Source: Terriglobales bacterium (GTDB taxonomy: Bacteria; Acidobacteriota; Terriglobia; Bryobacterales; Bryobacteraceae). From it: 64,000 nucleotides of DNA. Shown here piece by piece: positions 32,412-40,643 of the stretch (position 1 is the first letter of the stretch; the number at the start of each line of letters is the position of its first letter). Both the position numbers and the translations under genes were made by a program. The notes below the pieces were generated by a model that was not told the DNA's origin, searched no databases, and was given only the letters and a program-made list of their open reading frames with translations. The stretch is taken from assembly GCA_021372245.1 (NCBI GenBank), contig JAJFUV010000156.1, positions 1 to 64,000 of the forward strand, written 5' to 3'.

Positions 32412-33822
32412 GGGCAGTCTGCACGCCGGCAAGGCGGCAGAAGGCTTTCAGTTCGCGCGCGATATTGCCCCAGACGAACAGTTGGTGGAATCCCTTGGTG
32501 TTCAGGGTGTCGATGTCGCCCGAGATGCTGACCTCGACCCCCGTCCGGCAACAACCGGAGGGCGGCTGAGCAATATTGGAGACCACCTTTCCGGGGCTGA
32601 ACAGGAGCGTCTTCCAGTCGTCGAAGTCGATGACCGTGACGTCGTCTCCCACCGGCCATAACACCTGGGGCGAGGCGCCGGTCCGGGTGTGGTAATCGCG
32701 CAGCAGGAACGGGGCGCGCCAGGGATTGTCGTAGCCCTTCAGCCTGGTCGGGGAAGTGCAGTGCGCTCCGATGAGCGTATTGTTGACTGTGTTGGGCGAC
32801 GGGTCCTGAATGAATCCCGGCCGCTCTGCGACGAGGTTTACGATTAACTGCATCATCGCCGCCTGCACATCGGATTCGCACGCCGCCACGCAGCCTTCAT
32901 CCATCAACCTTGAATAGGCGACACACACAGGATTCTTCCAGCCCAGGCAGTCGATGGTGACGCCGTGGCACTTCTCGGCCTCCATCAGGCGGCGGATTAC
33001 GACGTAGTTCTTCGCGGCTTCGATGAGGACGGCATGGGAAGGTTCGACGATCTTTTTGGCGGCCTTCGCGTAAGCATCGGCCATCGCACGGACGTCCGGC
33101 GTCACCTCGGTACGGCTGAATTCCTCCTGGAAGCGCGTCTTGGTGACGCGGTGGAAGCTGGTCCCCCAATGCGGGACCAGCGGTTCCTTGAGCTGCTTGT
33201 CGCCGACCCACAACAGGCGCGTGTTCCGGATCTGCCAGAGGGCGCTGAGCATCCGCACGCCCTGTTCCAGCCACGCCACGTCCTGGGTAGCAGCCACATA
33301 TGTCTTGGGCGTGGAGCGCCCGGTCTGCAGTTGCGCGGTGAATGCGCTCAAGTTGCTGTAGACAACGGCCGGGACGTCCCCACGGTTTTCAACCAATTGC
33401 CTGACGTGGTCCCAGCGCTGCAATTCCATGGCGACCAGCAGTAAACCATCGGGCGGCGACTGGTGCAGGCGTTCCAGGCATGCGCTCACTTCAGCGGCAC
33501 CATCCAAGGGCTTGGGTTCGAGGCGCAAGCCAACCTGCATCTTCCTCGCGGCCGCTTCGATAGTCCTGGTAAACAGCGCCTGTTGCGCCGGGACATCGCA
33601 ATTGCCTCCAGGCCAACTGATTACAGGCGTCTGTAGCGGCCTTATGAAATAAACGTCGATTTTCGGTTTACCCTCGGGACGGGTGCGGTGCGGCGTCGCG
33701 GGCAGCGCCTGGCTGAAAGCCGCGGCTGGCGCGGCGGCCAGCGCTGCAGCTTGTGAAAGCAGCGTGCGCCGGCTGATGCAGGCCCGGCACGCGGTTTTAG
33801 AACAGGCTTGGCAGAAGCTCAT
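32401..33822 (-). CDS. Tat-exported sugar isomerase-like protein (FucI/AraA-type fold)
   Basis: 473 residues. ATG 33822 has GGAGGT 6 bases upstream, which settles the start. The twin-arginine motif SRRTLLSQAA is followed by an Ala-rich core. It is preceded by a Cys-rich leader (FCQACSKTACRAC). The body resembles L-fucose/L-arabinose isomerase-like proteins. The last strand region, FHQLFVWGNIARELKAFCRL, matches the usual H-x-x-V-x-x-G-x-x-x-x-x-L end of that fold, and VAMELQRWDHVRQ and CLGWKNPVC lie in the N-terminal and central parts. The metal-binding Glu/Asp/His set is not obvious to me, so activity is uncertain. Convergent with the LysR gene and divergent from the ABC permease gene. Confidence 0.65.
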   Translation of the reverse strand: MSFCQACSKTACRACISRRTLLSQAAALAAAPAAAFSQALPATPHRTRPEGKPKIDVYFIRPLQTPVISWPGGNCDVPAQQALFTRTIEAAARKMQVGLRLEPKPLDGAAEVSACLERLHQSPPDGLLLVAMELQRWDHVRQLVENRGDVPAVVYSNLSAFTAQLQTGRSTPKTYVAATQDVAWLEQGVRMLSALWQIRNTRLLWVGDKQLKEPLVPHWGTSFHRVTKTRFQEEFSRTEVTPDVRAMADAYAKAAKKIVEPSHAVLIEAAKNYVVIRRLMEAEKCHGVTIDCLGWKNPVCVAYSRLMDEGCVAACESDVQAAMMQLIVNLVAERPGFIQDPSPNTVNNTLIGAHCTSPTRLKGYDNPWRAPFLLRDYHTRTGASPQVLWPVGDDVTVIDFDDWKTLLFSPGKVVSNIAQPPSGCCRTGVEVSISGDIDTLNTKGFHQLFVWGNIARELKAFCRLAGVQTAPIA

Positions 33823-33894
33823 CGAGCTACCTCCATGCGGTCTGGCGGTTCTCTGTTCCGGGCCATTATATCGCCGCGGCGGCGCAACGCAAGC

Positions 33895-33900
33895 TACAAT
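33895..33900 (+). promoter_or_regulatory. -10 box TACAAT before ABC permease gene
   Basis: TACAAT ends exactly 6 bases before the TTG start at 33907, the same spacing as in the lysR promoter. No SD is present, so a leaderless mRNA is likely. Confidence 0.5.
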
Positions 33901-33906
33901 AGTCGG

Positions 33907-35001
33907 TTGGTCAATAAACTGGTCATAGCGAATTTGCGCCACCGGCCCGTTCGCACACTGCTAAGCATCCTCGCCGTAGCCGTCGAGGTAACCATGATGC
34001 TAACCCTGGTGGGACTAAGCCGGGGCATGGTCGAGGAATCCCAGAAACGTACCCGCAGCGTGGGCGCCGACATCCTCATCCGCCCCAAAGCCTCCGCCGC
34101 CATTCAACTCAGCTCGGCGCCGATGCCGGAAAAGCTGCTCGATTGGGTGAAGTCCCAGCCGCACGTGGCCGCGGCGGTGGGGCAAGTAGTCCAACCCATC
34201 GGCGGCATCAACACGGTGACAGGCGTTGACTTGGATGACTTCAACCGCGTGAGCGGCGGCTTCCGTTTCGTCAAGGGCGGGCCGTTCCGTTCTCCGGGCG
34301 AGATCATCGTTGACGAGTACTTCGCCCGCGAGCGGAAGCTCAACGTAGGAGACCGGATCGAACTGCTGAGTCAGAACTGGCGGGTGAGCGGGATCTTCGA
34401 AAGCGGCATGCTGGCGCGCGCGGTGCTGCCTATCCGGCGGTTGCAGGAATTGAGCAGCAACACGGGGAAGCTGAGCCAGATCTTCGTGAAGGTGGACCGC
34501 AAGGAGAATATTGCGCCGGTGCTGGCCGCCCTGAGGACGAGCTTGGAAGGCTACCCGATCTTCGATATGGAAGAGTGGCTGTCGCTTATCTCGATGGATA
34601 AGGTGCCTGGGTTGAACGCATTCATCAAGGTAATTGTAGGACTGTCGGTAGTGGTGGGGTTCCTGGTTGTTTCATTATCGATGTATACGGCGGTACTGGA
34701 GCGCACCCGCGAAATCGGCATCCTTAAGGCGCTGGGCGGCTCGCCCCTGCTGGTGCTGAATCTGCTTTTCCGCGAGACCGCCATGCTGGCGATCGTGGGC
34801 TCGGTGTTGGGGATCGTGATGACTTACGGCACGCGCAGCCTAATCATGGGGCTGGTGCCGGCTAGCCTGACGCAGATCATCGTGTACGACTGGTGGTTCT
34901 ACGCGAGCGCCATAGCCATGGGCGGGGCGCTGCTCGGCGCGCTTTATCCGGGGTGGAAGGCGGCACGGCAGGATGCCATCGAGGCGCTGGCCTATGAATA
35001 G
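33907..35001 (+). CDS. ABC transporter permease, MacB/FtsX type
   Basis: 364 residues from TTG 33907, where the family N-terminus begins (VNKLVIANLRHRPVRTLLSI). One N-terminal transmembrane helix is followed by a periplasmic MacB-type core domain (about 40-240). Three transmembrane helices follow: VIVGLSVVVGFLVVSLSMYT, ETAMLAIVGSVLGIVMTYG and WWFYASAIAMGGALLGALYP. The FtsX motif LERTREIGILKALGGS lies after the second helix. This topology belongs to mechanotransmission exporters that move lipoproteins, peptides or drugs out of the inner membrane. It overlaps the ATPase gene by 8 bases. No membrane-fusion or TolC-like gene is next to the pair. Confidence 0.9.
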   Translation: MVNKLVIANLRHRPVRTLLSILAVAVEVTMMLTLVGLSRGMVEESQKRTRSVGADILIRPKASAAIQLSSAPMPEKLLDWVKSQPHVAAAVGQVVQPIGGINTVTGVDLDDFNRVSGGFRFVKGGPFRSPGEIIVDEYFARERKLNVGDRIELLSQNWRVSGIFESGMLARAVLPIRRLQELSSNTGKLSQIFVKVDRKENIAPVLAALRTSLEGYPIFDMEEWLSLISMDKVPGLNAFIKVIVGLSVVVGFLVVSLSMYTAVLERTREIGILKALGGSPLLVLNLLFRETAMLAIVGSVLGIVMTYGTRSLIMGLVPASLTQIIVYDWWFYASAIAMGGALLGALYPGWKAARQDAIEALAYE

Positions 35002-35674
35002 CGAGAATCCCATCATCCGCATCCGGGACCTCCGCAAGGTCTACCATGTTGGCGATGTGGACGTGCATGCGCTGCGCGGCGTGGACCTCGACGTGGGGCG
35101 CGGGGAGTTCCTCTCCATCATTGGCCCGTCGGGTTCGGGCAAGTCAACGCTCTTCCACATTCTGGGCGGCCTCACACCGCCCACCAGCGGCAGCATCAGC
35201 ATCAACGGGCGCGATCTGCTGAAGATGAGCGACAGCGAGCGCACGGAATTGCGCAAGACCACCGTGGGCTTCGTCTTCCAGAAATACAACCTGCTGCCCA
35301 CTCTCAGCGCCGCAGACAATATTGCCATTGCCCGTTACATCGCCGGGACGCGACCGGATGGAGACGCGCAGTTCAACCAGGAGTTAGAAATGCTGGGCAT
35401 CAGGGGCCGAATGAATCACAAGCCCCGCGCACTCTCAGGCGGCGAGCAGCAGCGCGTGGCTATTGCCCGCGCCATTGCGAACAAGCCGGCGATCCTGCTT
35501 GCCGACGAGCCCACCGGGAACCTCGACACCGAGAATTCAAGTGCGGTGCTGAACCTGCTGCGGGAGTTGAACGAGAAGATGGGGCAAACCATCCTCATGA
35601 TTACGCACAATCCCGAGGCCGCCGCTTATGGCCACCGCACCGTCCGCATGCGCGACGGCCGTATCGTAGACTGA
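34994..35674 (+). CDS. ABC transporter ATP-binding protein, MacB/LolD type
   Basis: 226 residues from ATG 34994, inside the last codons of the permease gene (ATG then GAATAG). All motifs are intact: Walker A GPSGSGKST (44-52), Q-loop VFQKYNLLPT, signature LSGGEQQR, Walker B AILLADEPT with the catalytic Glu, and H-loop MITHNPE. With the permease it forms a type VII (MacB-like) exporter. The cargo cannot be told. The gene ends 22 bases before the convergent oxidoreductase gene, and no hairpin with a T-run lies between them. Confidence 0.93.
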   Translation: MNSENPIIRIRDLRKVYHVGDVDVHALRGVDLDVGRGEFLSIIGPSGSGKSTLFHILGGLTPPTSGSISINGRDLLKMSDSERTELRKTTVGFVFQKYNLLPTLSAADNIAIARYIAGTRPDGDAQFNQELEMLGIRGRMNHKPRALSGGEQQRVAIARAIANKPAILLADEPTGNLDTENSSAVLNLLRELNEKMGQTILMITHNPEAAAYGHRTVRMRDGRIVD

Positions 35675-35696
35675 ACCCCGGGAGCCGCTCGTGACC

Positions 35697-37142
35697 TTAC
35701 GGTAATCCAGCCTTTGCCAGGACCACGTCCGTGCCGTAGGGCGCCCGCTGCTTGCGTGAGAGCCACGTGTTCGCCTCGTCGGCGCCTTTGCCCGTGAAGT
35801 GCTCCTTGGCCGGGTCCCAATAGAGCGTGCGATCTGTGTGCATCGCCATCTGACCGAGCAGGCAGACCGAGTTCGAACGATGCCCGACTTCGGCCGGCGC
35901 GACCGGATCCTTGCGATTCTTGATGGCGGTCAACCAGTCGAGGTGGTGATCGTTCTTCGGGCTCGCGTGCAAGTGGATCTCGTTGTCTTTGATCCCCTCC
36001 TGGATCCAGCGCCGATCGCTGGCATCGATGGCCTGTGTCCACGGCCCGCCACCGGCTGCCCGGACCACCTGCCTGTCGATGGCGTTGTAGGCCCCGCGCG
36101 TGACCCAGATCCAGCCCTTCTCGCCCACGAACTTGATGCCGTTCGGGTACTTGTCGCTGATGTACATGACCGCCCCGTTGGTATAGCGGGATCTGATGTG
36201 GTAGGGACCGTGGACATCCCAGAGACCCTGCTTCGGGAAGCGCGCCATGGCTTCGATCTCCACCGGGCCGGTCAACTCCGTGTCCATCGCCCAGTGAGCG
36301 ATGTCGACGTGGTGAGCGCCCCACCCTGTGATCATGCCTGCACCAAACTGCTCACAGCGCAGCCAACCCGGGCGATCATAGCGAGAGCCGCCAGCCGCTT
36401 GCGGATGGACCCGGTCCTCGGTGTAATACACCATCGGAGTGGAACCCAGCCAAAAATCGTAGTTCAGGTTGGATGGAACCGGCATCTCCTTGGGATTCCC
36501 GCCCGACGGGTCGATGGGGAGCCCGAGATAGACTTCCAGCACCTTGCCGATCCGGCCGTTGCGCACGAGCTCACAGGCGAGCCGGAACTGCGCATCGGAG
36601 CGCTGCTGGCTGCCCTGTTGGAAAATGCGATGGGTACGCGCCACGACGTCCGCCATCTGCCGGCCTTCCTTGATGGTCAGGGAGGCGGGCTTCTGCAGGT
36701 AAACATCCTTGCCCGCAAGCGCGGCTTCTATCGCCGGCTGGGCGTGCCAGTGGTCCGGCGTGCTGATGCAGACGGCGTCGATGCTCTTGTCCTGGAGCAT
36801 CTCACGGTAATCGCCGTAAGCCTTCAGCTTCATGTACTTCCCACTGCCGAACTTCTTGTCGTAACTCGTTTCGATCAATTTCTGGGCGTCGTCCATCCGG
36901 ATCGTGTCCAGCTCGCAGACGGCGACTAGCCGGGCGATATCGCTGTGCCGGAGGATCGCTGCAATTTCGGAGCCGCGGGCTATGCGTCCGCATCCGATCT
37001 GGGCAACCTGTATCAGGTTACTCGGCGCGCTCTTGCCGAATACGCTCGCGGGCACAATCGTCGGAAAACCGATGGCCCCACCGAGCGAAGCTGTCAAGAA
37101 GCGTCTCCGTGACGTATCGGATGATTTGTTCCCGGAATTCAT
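35697..37142 (-). CDS. Tat-exported Gfo/Idh/MocA family oxidoreductase
   Basis: 481 residues. ATG 37142 has AAAGG 8 bases upstream; GTG/TTG codons further up only add charged sequence. The signal is SRRRFLTASLGGAIGFPTIV, a clear Tat motif. The NAD(P)-binding strand reads QVAQIGCGRIARG, followed by VAVCELD and VCISTPDHWHAQPA. A catalytic Lys is expected in DVYLQKPASLTIKEG, the usual E-K-P-like position. The second domain binds substrate. Related enzymes oxidise or reduce sugars and cyclitols; exported members keep a tightly bound cofactor, as in glucose-fructose oxidoreductase. A TATAAT box and a CRP-like palindrome lie upstream. The ROK regulator gene precedes it on the same strand. Confidence 0.85.
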   Translation of the reverse strand: MNSGNKSSDTSRRRFLTASLGGAIGFPTIVPASVFGKSAPSNLIQVAQIGCGRIARGSEIAAILRHSDIARLVAVCELDTIRMDDAQKLIETSYDKKFGSGKYMKLKAYGDYREMLQDKSIDAVCISTPDHWHAQPAIEAALAGKDVYLQKPASLTIKEGRQMADVVARTHRIFQQGSQQRSDAQFRLACELVRNGRIGKVLEVYLGLPIDPSGGNPKEMPVPSNLNYDFWLGSTPMVYYTEDRVHPQAAGGSRYDRPGWLRCEQFGAGMITGWGAHHVDIAHWAMDTELTGPVEIEAMARFPKQGLWDVHGPYHIRSRYTNGAVMYISDKYPNGIKFVGEKGWIWVTRGAYNAIDRQVVRAAGGGPWTQAIDASDRRWIQEGIKDNEIHLHASPKNDHHLDWLTAIKNRKDPVAPAEVGHRSNSVCLLGQMAMHTDRTLYWDPAKEHFTGKGADEANTWLSRKQRAPYGTDVVLAKAGLP

Positions 37143-37193
37143 AATCAGCCTTTCACTTCCCGTTTGCCGGCGTCTGGTGCCGCGCCGAGTCGG

Positions 37194-37199
37194 ATTATA
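37194..37199 (-). promoter_or_regulatory. -10 box TATAAT of the oxidoreductase gene
   Basis: A perfect TATAAT on the minus strand would start transcription near 37187, about 45 bases before ATG 37142. No good -35 hexamer lies at 16-18 bases, which suggests an activator-dependent promoter. Confidence 0.5.
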
Positions 37200-37262
37200 C
37201 ATCCGCTACAGTGCCCTCGCGTGCTGTTGAAAAAGGGCCTGGATTACATGATTAGTTCAGAA

Positions 37263-37278
37263 TGTGAACAATATCACG
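37263..37278. promoter_or_regulatory. CRP/FNR-like palindrome TGTGA-N6-TCACG
   Basis: TGTGAACAATATCACG matches the CRP consensus TGTGA-N6-TCACA at nine of ten informative positions. Its centre lies about 83 bases upstream of the predicted transcription start of the oxidoreductase gene, a classical class I activator position. It falls in the 174-base gap 37143-37316, which contains no gene. Confidence 0.4.
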
Positions 37279-37316
37279 AAAGCGAGGGCGGACGCAATCG
37301 CAGCAGGCTTGGCGCG

Positions 37317-38567
37317 CTATGGTTCGCTAAAGTGCTTCTGCAGCACCAGGGCTACAGTGCCTCGCAAGCGTGCCATGCCGTTTTCGCTCGCGGGCTGGAT
37401 GAATGGTATGGCGGTCCCCGCGAGTACCCGGTCGCGGATCTCCGTTTCGATAATGGGGCCGAACAGATGCCATGCGCGGGTGATGTCCCCCACAACCACG
37501 ATGCGCTGGGGCGCCAGCGTGGTGACGATCATGCGCATGCCGCGGCCGAGGTAGTGCGCCATCGTCTTCAGCGCTTCGACAGCCCGGCTGTCGCCGTGTT
37601 CGGCGCGGCTCAAAAGGTCGGAGAAACTGAGATCGCCACCGCGCGAACCGGACTCGAAATAGTAGCGCAGCGCTGCCTGGTTGGAGGCGTACATCTCCCA
37701 GCAGCCGCGGTTGCCGCATCCGCAAACCGGGCCCGCGGGGTCAAGCTGGACGTGCCCGAACTCTCCAGCCATGAAACTCGCACCTTGCACGAGCCGGCCG
37801 TTCGCAAGGATGCCCGCGCCGATGCCTTCGGAAACCGTCACTACCACGAAATCGCGATCCTGGACATGATCAAACCAGACGGAGGCCAGGACGCACGCAT
37901 TAGCCGCGTTCTCGAGTTCCACATCGAGACCGGTCGCCGCGGCGATCGGGCTACGGAGATCCAAATCGCACCACCTCAGGTTTGGGGCGAAGACCAACCG
38001 CCCCGAAGTTTTGTCGAATCGCCCGGGGAGACTGATTCCGATGCCCTCGACCTTTCTGGTGCGGGCGGCATGCGCGATCCGCTGGATGGATTGGATCAAC
38101 TCCTCGACGGCCTTCCCGGGGTTCGGTGAGGTGGGGATTACTTCCTGCGAAGTGAAATTGCCGTTCACGTCCGCCAGCGCGACGGTGGTCTGGGTGGGAC
38201 GGATATCCACTCCGATGATGACGCGATCGCTGTTGAGCCGGAGGAATGTGGGTCGCCGGCCGCGTGGGAGCCGTCCGGTGGGTCCCTCGATCACCCAGTG
38301 TTCCTCGATCAGTTCCTCGACGATCAGCGAAATCGTGCTGCGCTGCAGCCCGCAGCACCGGGCCAGATCGGCGCGCGAGATGGGTTGGCGCGTGCGGATG
38401 AGGTTGAGGACGATGCGCTTGTTGACGTCGCGAACGACCTCGCTTGAGGTGATGGCGCCCTTCGGTCTGATCACCAACGGACTGGAATTCAAGGTTCCAT
38501 TGTCACGCGATCCCCCGCGCGCCCGTAATAAATCCCGCTGCCCGATCCTTGACTCCGGCGGTTGCAT
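37317..38567 (-). CDS. ROK-family transcriptional regulator
   Basis: 416 residues from ATG 38567. Residues about 48-90 are the winged HTH (NKRIVLNLIRTRQPISRADL, CGLQRSTISLIVEEL). The ROK sugar-kinase-like fold follows, with VIIGVDIRPTQTTVALAD as the first phosphate-binding strand and GIGAGILANGRLV later. The zinc motif CGCGNRGC near residues 281-288 is the classical CxCGxxGC. It probably represses sugar genes and releases DNA when a sugar binds. It diverges from the PmoA-like gene and precedes the Gfo/Idh gene, so both are candidate targets. The start is preceded by TAAACT 8 bases upstream and no SD. Confidence 0.9.
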   Translation of the reverse strand: MQPPESRIGQRDLLRARGGSRDNGTLNSSPLVIRPKGAITSSEVVRDVNKRIVLNLIRTRQPISRADLARCCGLQRSTISLIVEELIEEHWVIEGPTGRLPRGRRPTFLRLNSDRVIIGVDIRPTQTTVALADVNGNFTSQEVIPTSPNPGKAVEELIQSIQRIAHAARTRKVEGIGISLPGRFDKTSGRLVFAPNLRWCDLDLRSPIAAATGLDVELENAANACVLASVWFDHVQDRDFVVVTVSEGIGAGILANGRLVQGASFMAGEFGHVQLDPAGPVCGCGNRGCWEMYASNQAALRYYFESGSRGGDLSFSDLLSRAEHGDSRAVEALKTMAHYLGRGMRMIVTTLAPQRIVVVGDITRAWHLFGPIIETEIRDRVLAGTAIPFIQPASENGMARLRGTVALVLQKHFSEP

Positions 38568-38575
38568 GTGTATAT

Positions 38576-38584
38576 AGTTTAAAC
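38576..38584. promoter_or_regulatory. ROK gene -10 box TAAACT overlapping GTTTAAAC palindrome
   Basis: On the minus strand TAAACT (38581-38576) ends 8 bases before ATG 38567. It overlaps the 8-base palindrome GTTTAAAC (38577-38584). A regulator bound here would block the ROK promoter, consistent with autoregulation. The palindrome alone is short. Confidence 0.3.
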
Positions 38585-38680
38585 CTTGAACAAATTCGCC
38601 GTACATGCGGATTTCGCAATATCCAGGCGGGCACGGGCGATTGTTTTGAAGTAGCTTTGAATAGCGGGAAGAGTTTCCTT

Positions 38681-39562
38681 ATGTCTCATATGAACAGGGT
38701 TTTGTGGCTGGCTTTGACAGTTTCGCTGCCTCTCTTGTGCGGTGATAACTTCGCATGGAAAGACCTCGGCGATGGACGGCTGGAGTTGCGCGAGGGCGGC
38801 AAACCGGCTCTTGTGTACAACTATGGCCCGCAGCTCAAACCGGGCGCTCCGGCGGACAGGCGCCGCTGCTGCTACATCTTCCCGGTCTACACGCCGGGTG
38901 GGCTTTCCTTCCTGGACGATTTCCCGCGCGACCACTATCATCACCGCGGCCTGTTCTGGGCGTGGCCCGTCGTCGAAACCGGAGGGAAACGCTATGACAT
39001 ATGGCTGGAGTCCACGGCTAAACACCGGTCAGCGAAGACGCCTGTCGTGAGTGTCAAGAAGCGGCAGGCCCGGCTGGACGCTGAGAATTTTTGGGAGGCC
39101 GAAGGCAAGGACATAGTGCGCGAGAACGTGCGGTTGACGGTGCTGCCCGCCAAACGTGGTTCGCGCGAAATGGACGTGGAACTGACCTGGGAAGCGATCG
39201 GCGCTCCGGTCACGCTGCAAGGATCTCCCGATCGCGGGAAGAGCTACGGAGGCTTCTGCGCCCGATTCGCGCCGCGCGAGGGCACGATCCTGCGGGCGGA
39301 CGGCGAGACGCTGGCCAAGGATGAAGACCTGCGTCCGCGGAAGTGGGCCGAACTCGAAGCCGTGTATGGCGGCAAGCGCGCCGTCCTACGGATCACGCCA
39401 GATGAAAAGAATCCCGGTGCGCCATACCAGTGGTGCCTGCGGCATTACGGCTTTGTGGGCGCTTCTTTCCCGGGGCGGAGCGACAAAGTGGACCGCTACA
39501 CGCTCGAGCCTGGCAAGCCGTTGACGCTGAAGTTTCGGGTGCGCGTCAGCGACCTTCAGTAG
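38681..39562 (+). CDS. Secreted PmoA-like (DUF6807) family protein
   Basis: 293 residues from ATG 38681, with GGGAAGAG 7 bases upstream. A Sec signal covers VLWLALTVSLPLLCG. The body has the landmarks of the DUF6807 family, annotated as PmoA-like although it is not methane monooxygenase: RRCCYIFPVYTPGGLSFLDD, then FPRDHYHHRGLFWAWP with a His-rich HYHHRG motif. GGFCARFAPREG and HYGFVGASFPG follow. The fold is a galactose-mutarotase-like beta-sandwich by family analogy, and the His cluster could bind metal or sugar. It diverges from the ROK repressor and is followed after 29 bases by the UroD-like gene. Function unproven. Confidence 0.75.
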   Translation: MSHMNRVLWLALTVSLPLLCGDNFAWKDLGDGRLELREGGKPALVYNYGPQLKPGAPADRRRCCYIFPVYTPGGLSFLDDFPRDHYHHRGLFWAWPVVETGGKRYDIWLESTAKHRSAKTPVVSVKKRQARLDAENFWEAEGKDIVRENVRLTVLPAKRGSREMDVELTWEAIGAPVTLQGSPDRGKSYGGFCARFAPREGTILRADGETLAKDEDLRPRKWAELEAVYGGKRAVLRITPDEKNPGAPYQWCLRHYGFVGASFPGRSDKVDRYTLEPGKPLTLKFRVRVSDLQ

Positions 39563-39591
39563 GAATGCCCGGTACCGGATTGGTTTCGTAG

Positions 39592-40641
39592 ATGCGACTG
39601 GAACAGTGGAACACCTTTAAGCTGGCTGCCAAGGGCGGGCACCCGGATCGTGTGCCGGTTGCCCTGATCGTGGATAGCCCATGGATTCCCGGCTTTGCCG
39701 ACGTGGGGCATCTCGAGTATTACGTGGACCAGGAAACCTGGTTTCGCGCCAACCTGCGTATCGCCCGCGAGTTTCCGGACGTCATCCCCGTGCCCTCGTG
39801 GTGGGCCGAGTACGGCATGGCGATCGAGCCGTCCGCCCTCGGCAGCCGCGTCCACTTCCGAAACGACCAGCCGCCGGGGCTATCACCGATTCTCGCGACC
39901 CGCGAGGATATCGAACGGCTTGCACCGGTGAATCCGGAAAGCGATGGGCTGATGCCGTTCGCGCTCCAGCTCTATCACATGCAGAAGAGCAGGATCATGG
40001 ATGCCGGCTACACCATTCCGCTGGTGGCGGCGCGAGGACCGCTGTGTCTCGCGTCGTACTTGCGCGGAGTCACCGAACTGATGATGGATCTTGTCGAAGA
40101 TCCGGAGTGGGTACACCGGTTCCTGGAGTTCACCACCACGACCGTCATCCGCTGGCTGCGGGCGCAAGCGGACGTAATCGGCAAGACGGTGGAAGGTATC
40201 CTGGTGCTGGACGACATCCCCGGGATGCTGTCCAAGCGATCATACCTGGAATTCGCCCATCCGTACCTGCGCCGGATCTGCGAGGCGTTTCCGTCCGATT
40301 GGGTGAAGATCTATCACAACGATGCCAACACTCGTCCCTTCCTGACAGAGTTGGGTGAGTGCGGCTTCGACGTGCTCAATTGGACGCACAGGATTGATGT
40401 GCGCGAAGCCCGCGAGAAGATCGGGGACAAGGTGTGCCTGATGGGCAATGTGGCCCCGCTGGACGTTGGCGTGCGAGGGACATCCGACGTGGTCCACCAG
40501 GCGGCACGCGAGGTGCTCCACAACTCAGGCGGGAAGGGACTCATCCTTTCCGTTGGCGGTGGAGTGAGTCCAGGTATGCCTGTAGCAAACATCCAGGCGC
40601 TGGTCGATGCGGCGCGGGAATTTGACGAGACAGCGCGCTAA
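39592..40641 (+). CDS. Uroporphyrinogen decarboxylase-fold protein, not a heme enzyme by context
   Basis: 349 residues, no signal peptide. The order of motifs fits the UroD/MtaA fold: VPVALIVDSPWI at the start, AARGPLCLASYLRGVTELMM in the middle, a VLDDIPGMLSKRSYLEF helix, VKIYHNDANTRPFLTELGEC and the closing LILSVGGGVSPGMPVANI. The metal-ligand-like H-x-D (YHNDAN) is kept. The N-terminal PRxPVW-type motif of true HemE is absent. Acidobacteria and Planctomycetes have many such paralogues in sugar loci, and methyl-group or C1 transfer has been proposed for the wider family. The gene lies 29 bases after the PmoA-like gene and probably shares its promoter. SD is weak. Confidence 0.75.
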   Translation: MRLEQWNTFKLAAKGGHPDRVPVALIVDSPWIPGFADVGHLEYYVDQETWFRANLRIAREFPDVIPVPSWWAEYGMAIEPSALGSRVHFRNDQPPGLSPILATREDIERLAPVNPESDGLMPFALQLYHMQKSRIMDAGYTIPLVAARGPLCLASYLRGVTELMMDLVEDPEWVHRFLEFTTTTVIRWLRAQADVIGKTVEGILVLDDIPGMLSKRSYLEFAHPYLRRICEAFPSDWVKIYHNDANTRPFLTELGECGFDVLNWTHRIDVREAREKIGDKVCLMGNVAPLDVGVRGTSDVVHQAAREVLHNSGGKGLILSVGGGVSPGMPVANIQALVDAAREFDETAR

Positions 40642-40643
40642 GC

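Noticed and set aside
37143..37316. tRNA or small RNA gene in the longest gap
   Set aside because: No cloverleaf, T-loop motif or terminator-like hairpin is visible; the gap is explained by promoter elements.
38577..38584. GTTTAAAC as a proven ROK operator
   Set aside because: Eight bases are too short to rule out chance, and there is only one copy. Kept only as a low-confidence feature.
38681..39562. Methane monooxygenase subunit PmoA
   Set aside because: The name attaches to the DUF6807 family by annotation tradition. The protein is soluble and secreted, whereas particulate monooxygenase subunits are multi-pass membrane proteins.
39592..40641. Heme-biosynthesis gene hemE
   Set aside because: The fold matches, but the N-terminal substrate motif of HemE is missing and the neighbours are sugar genes.
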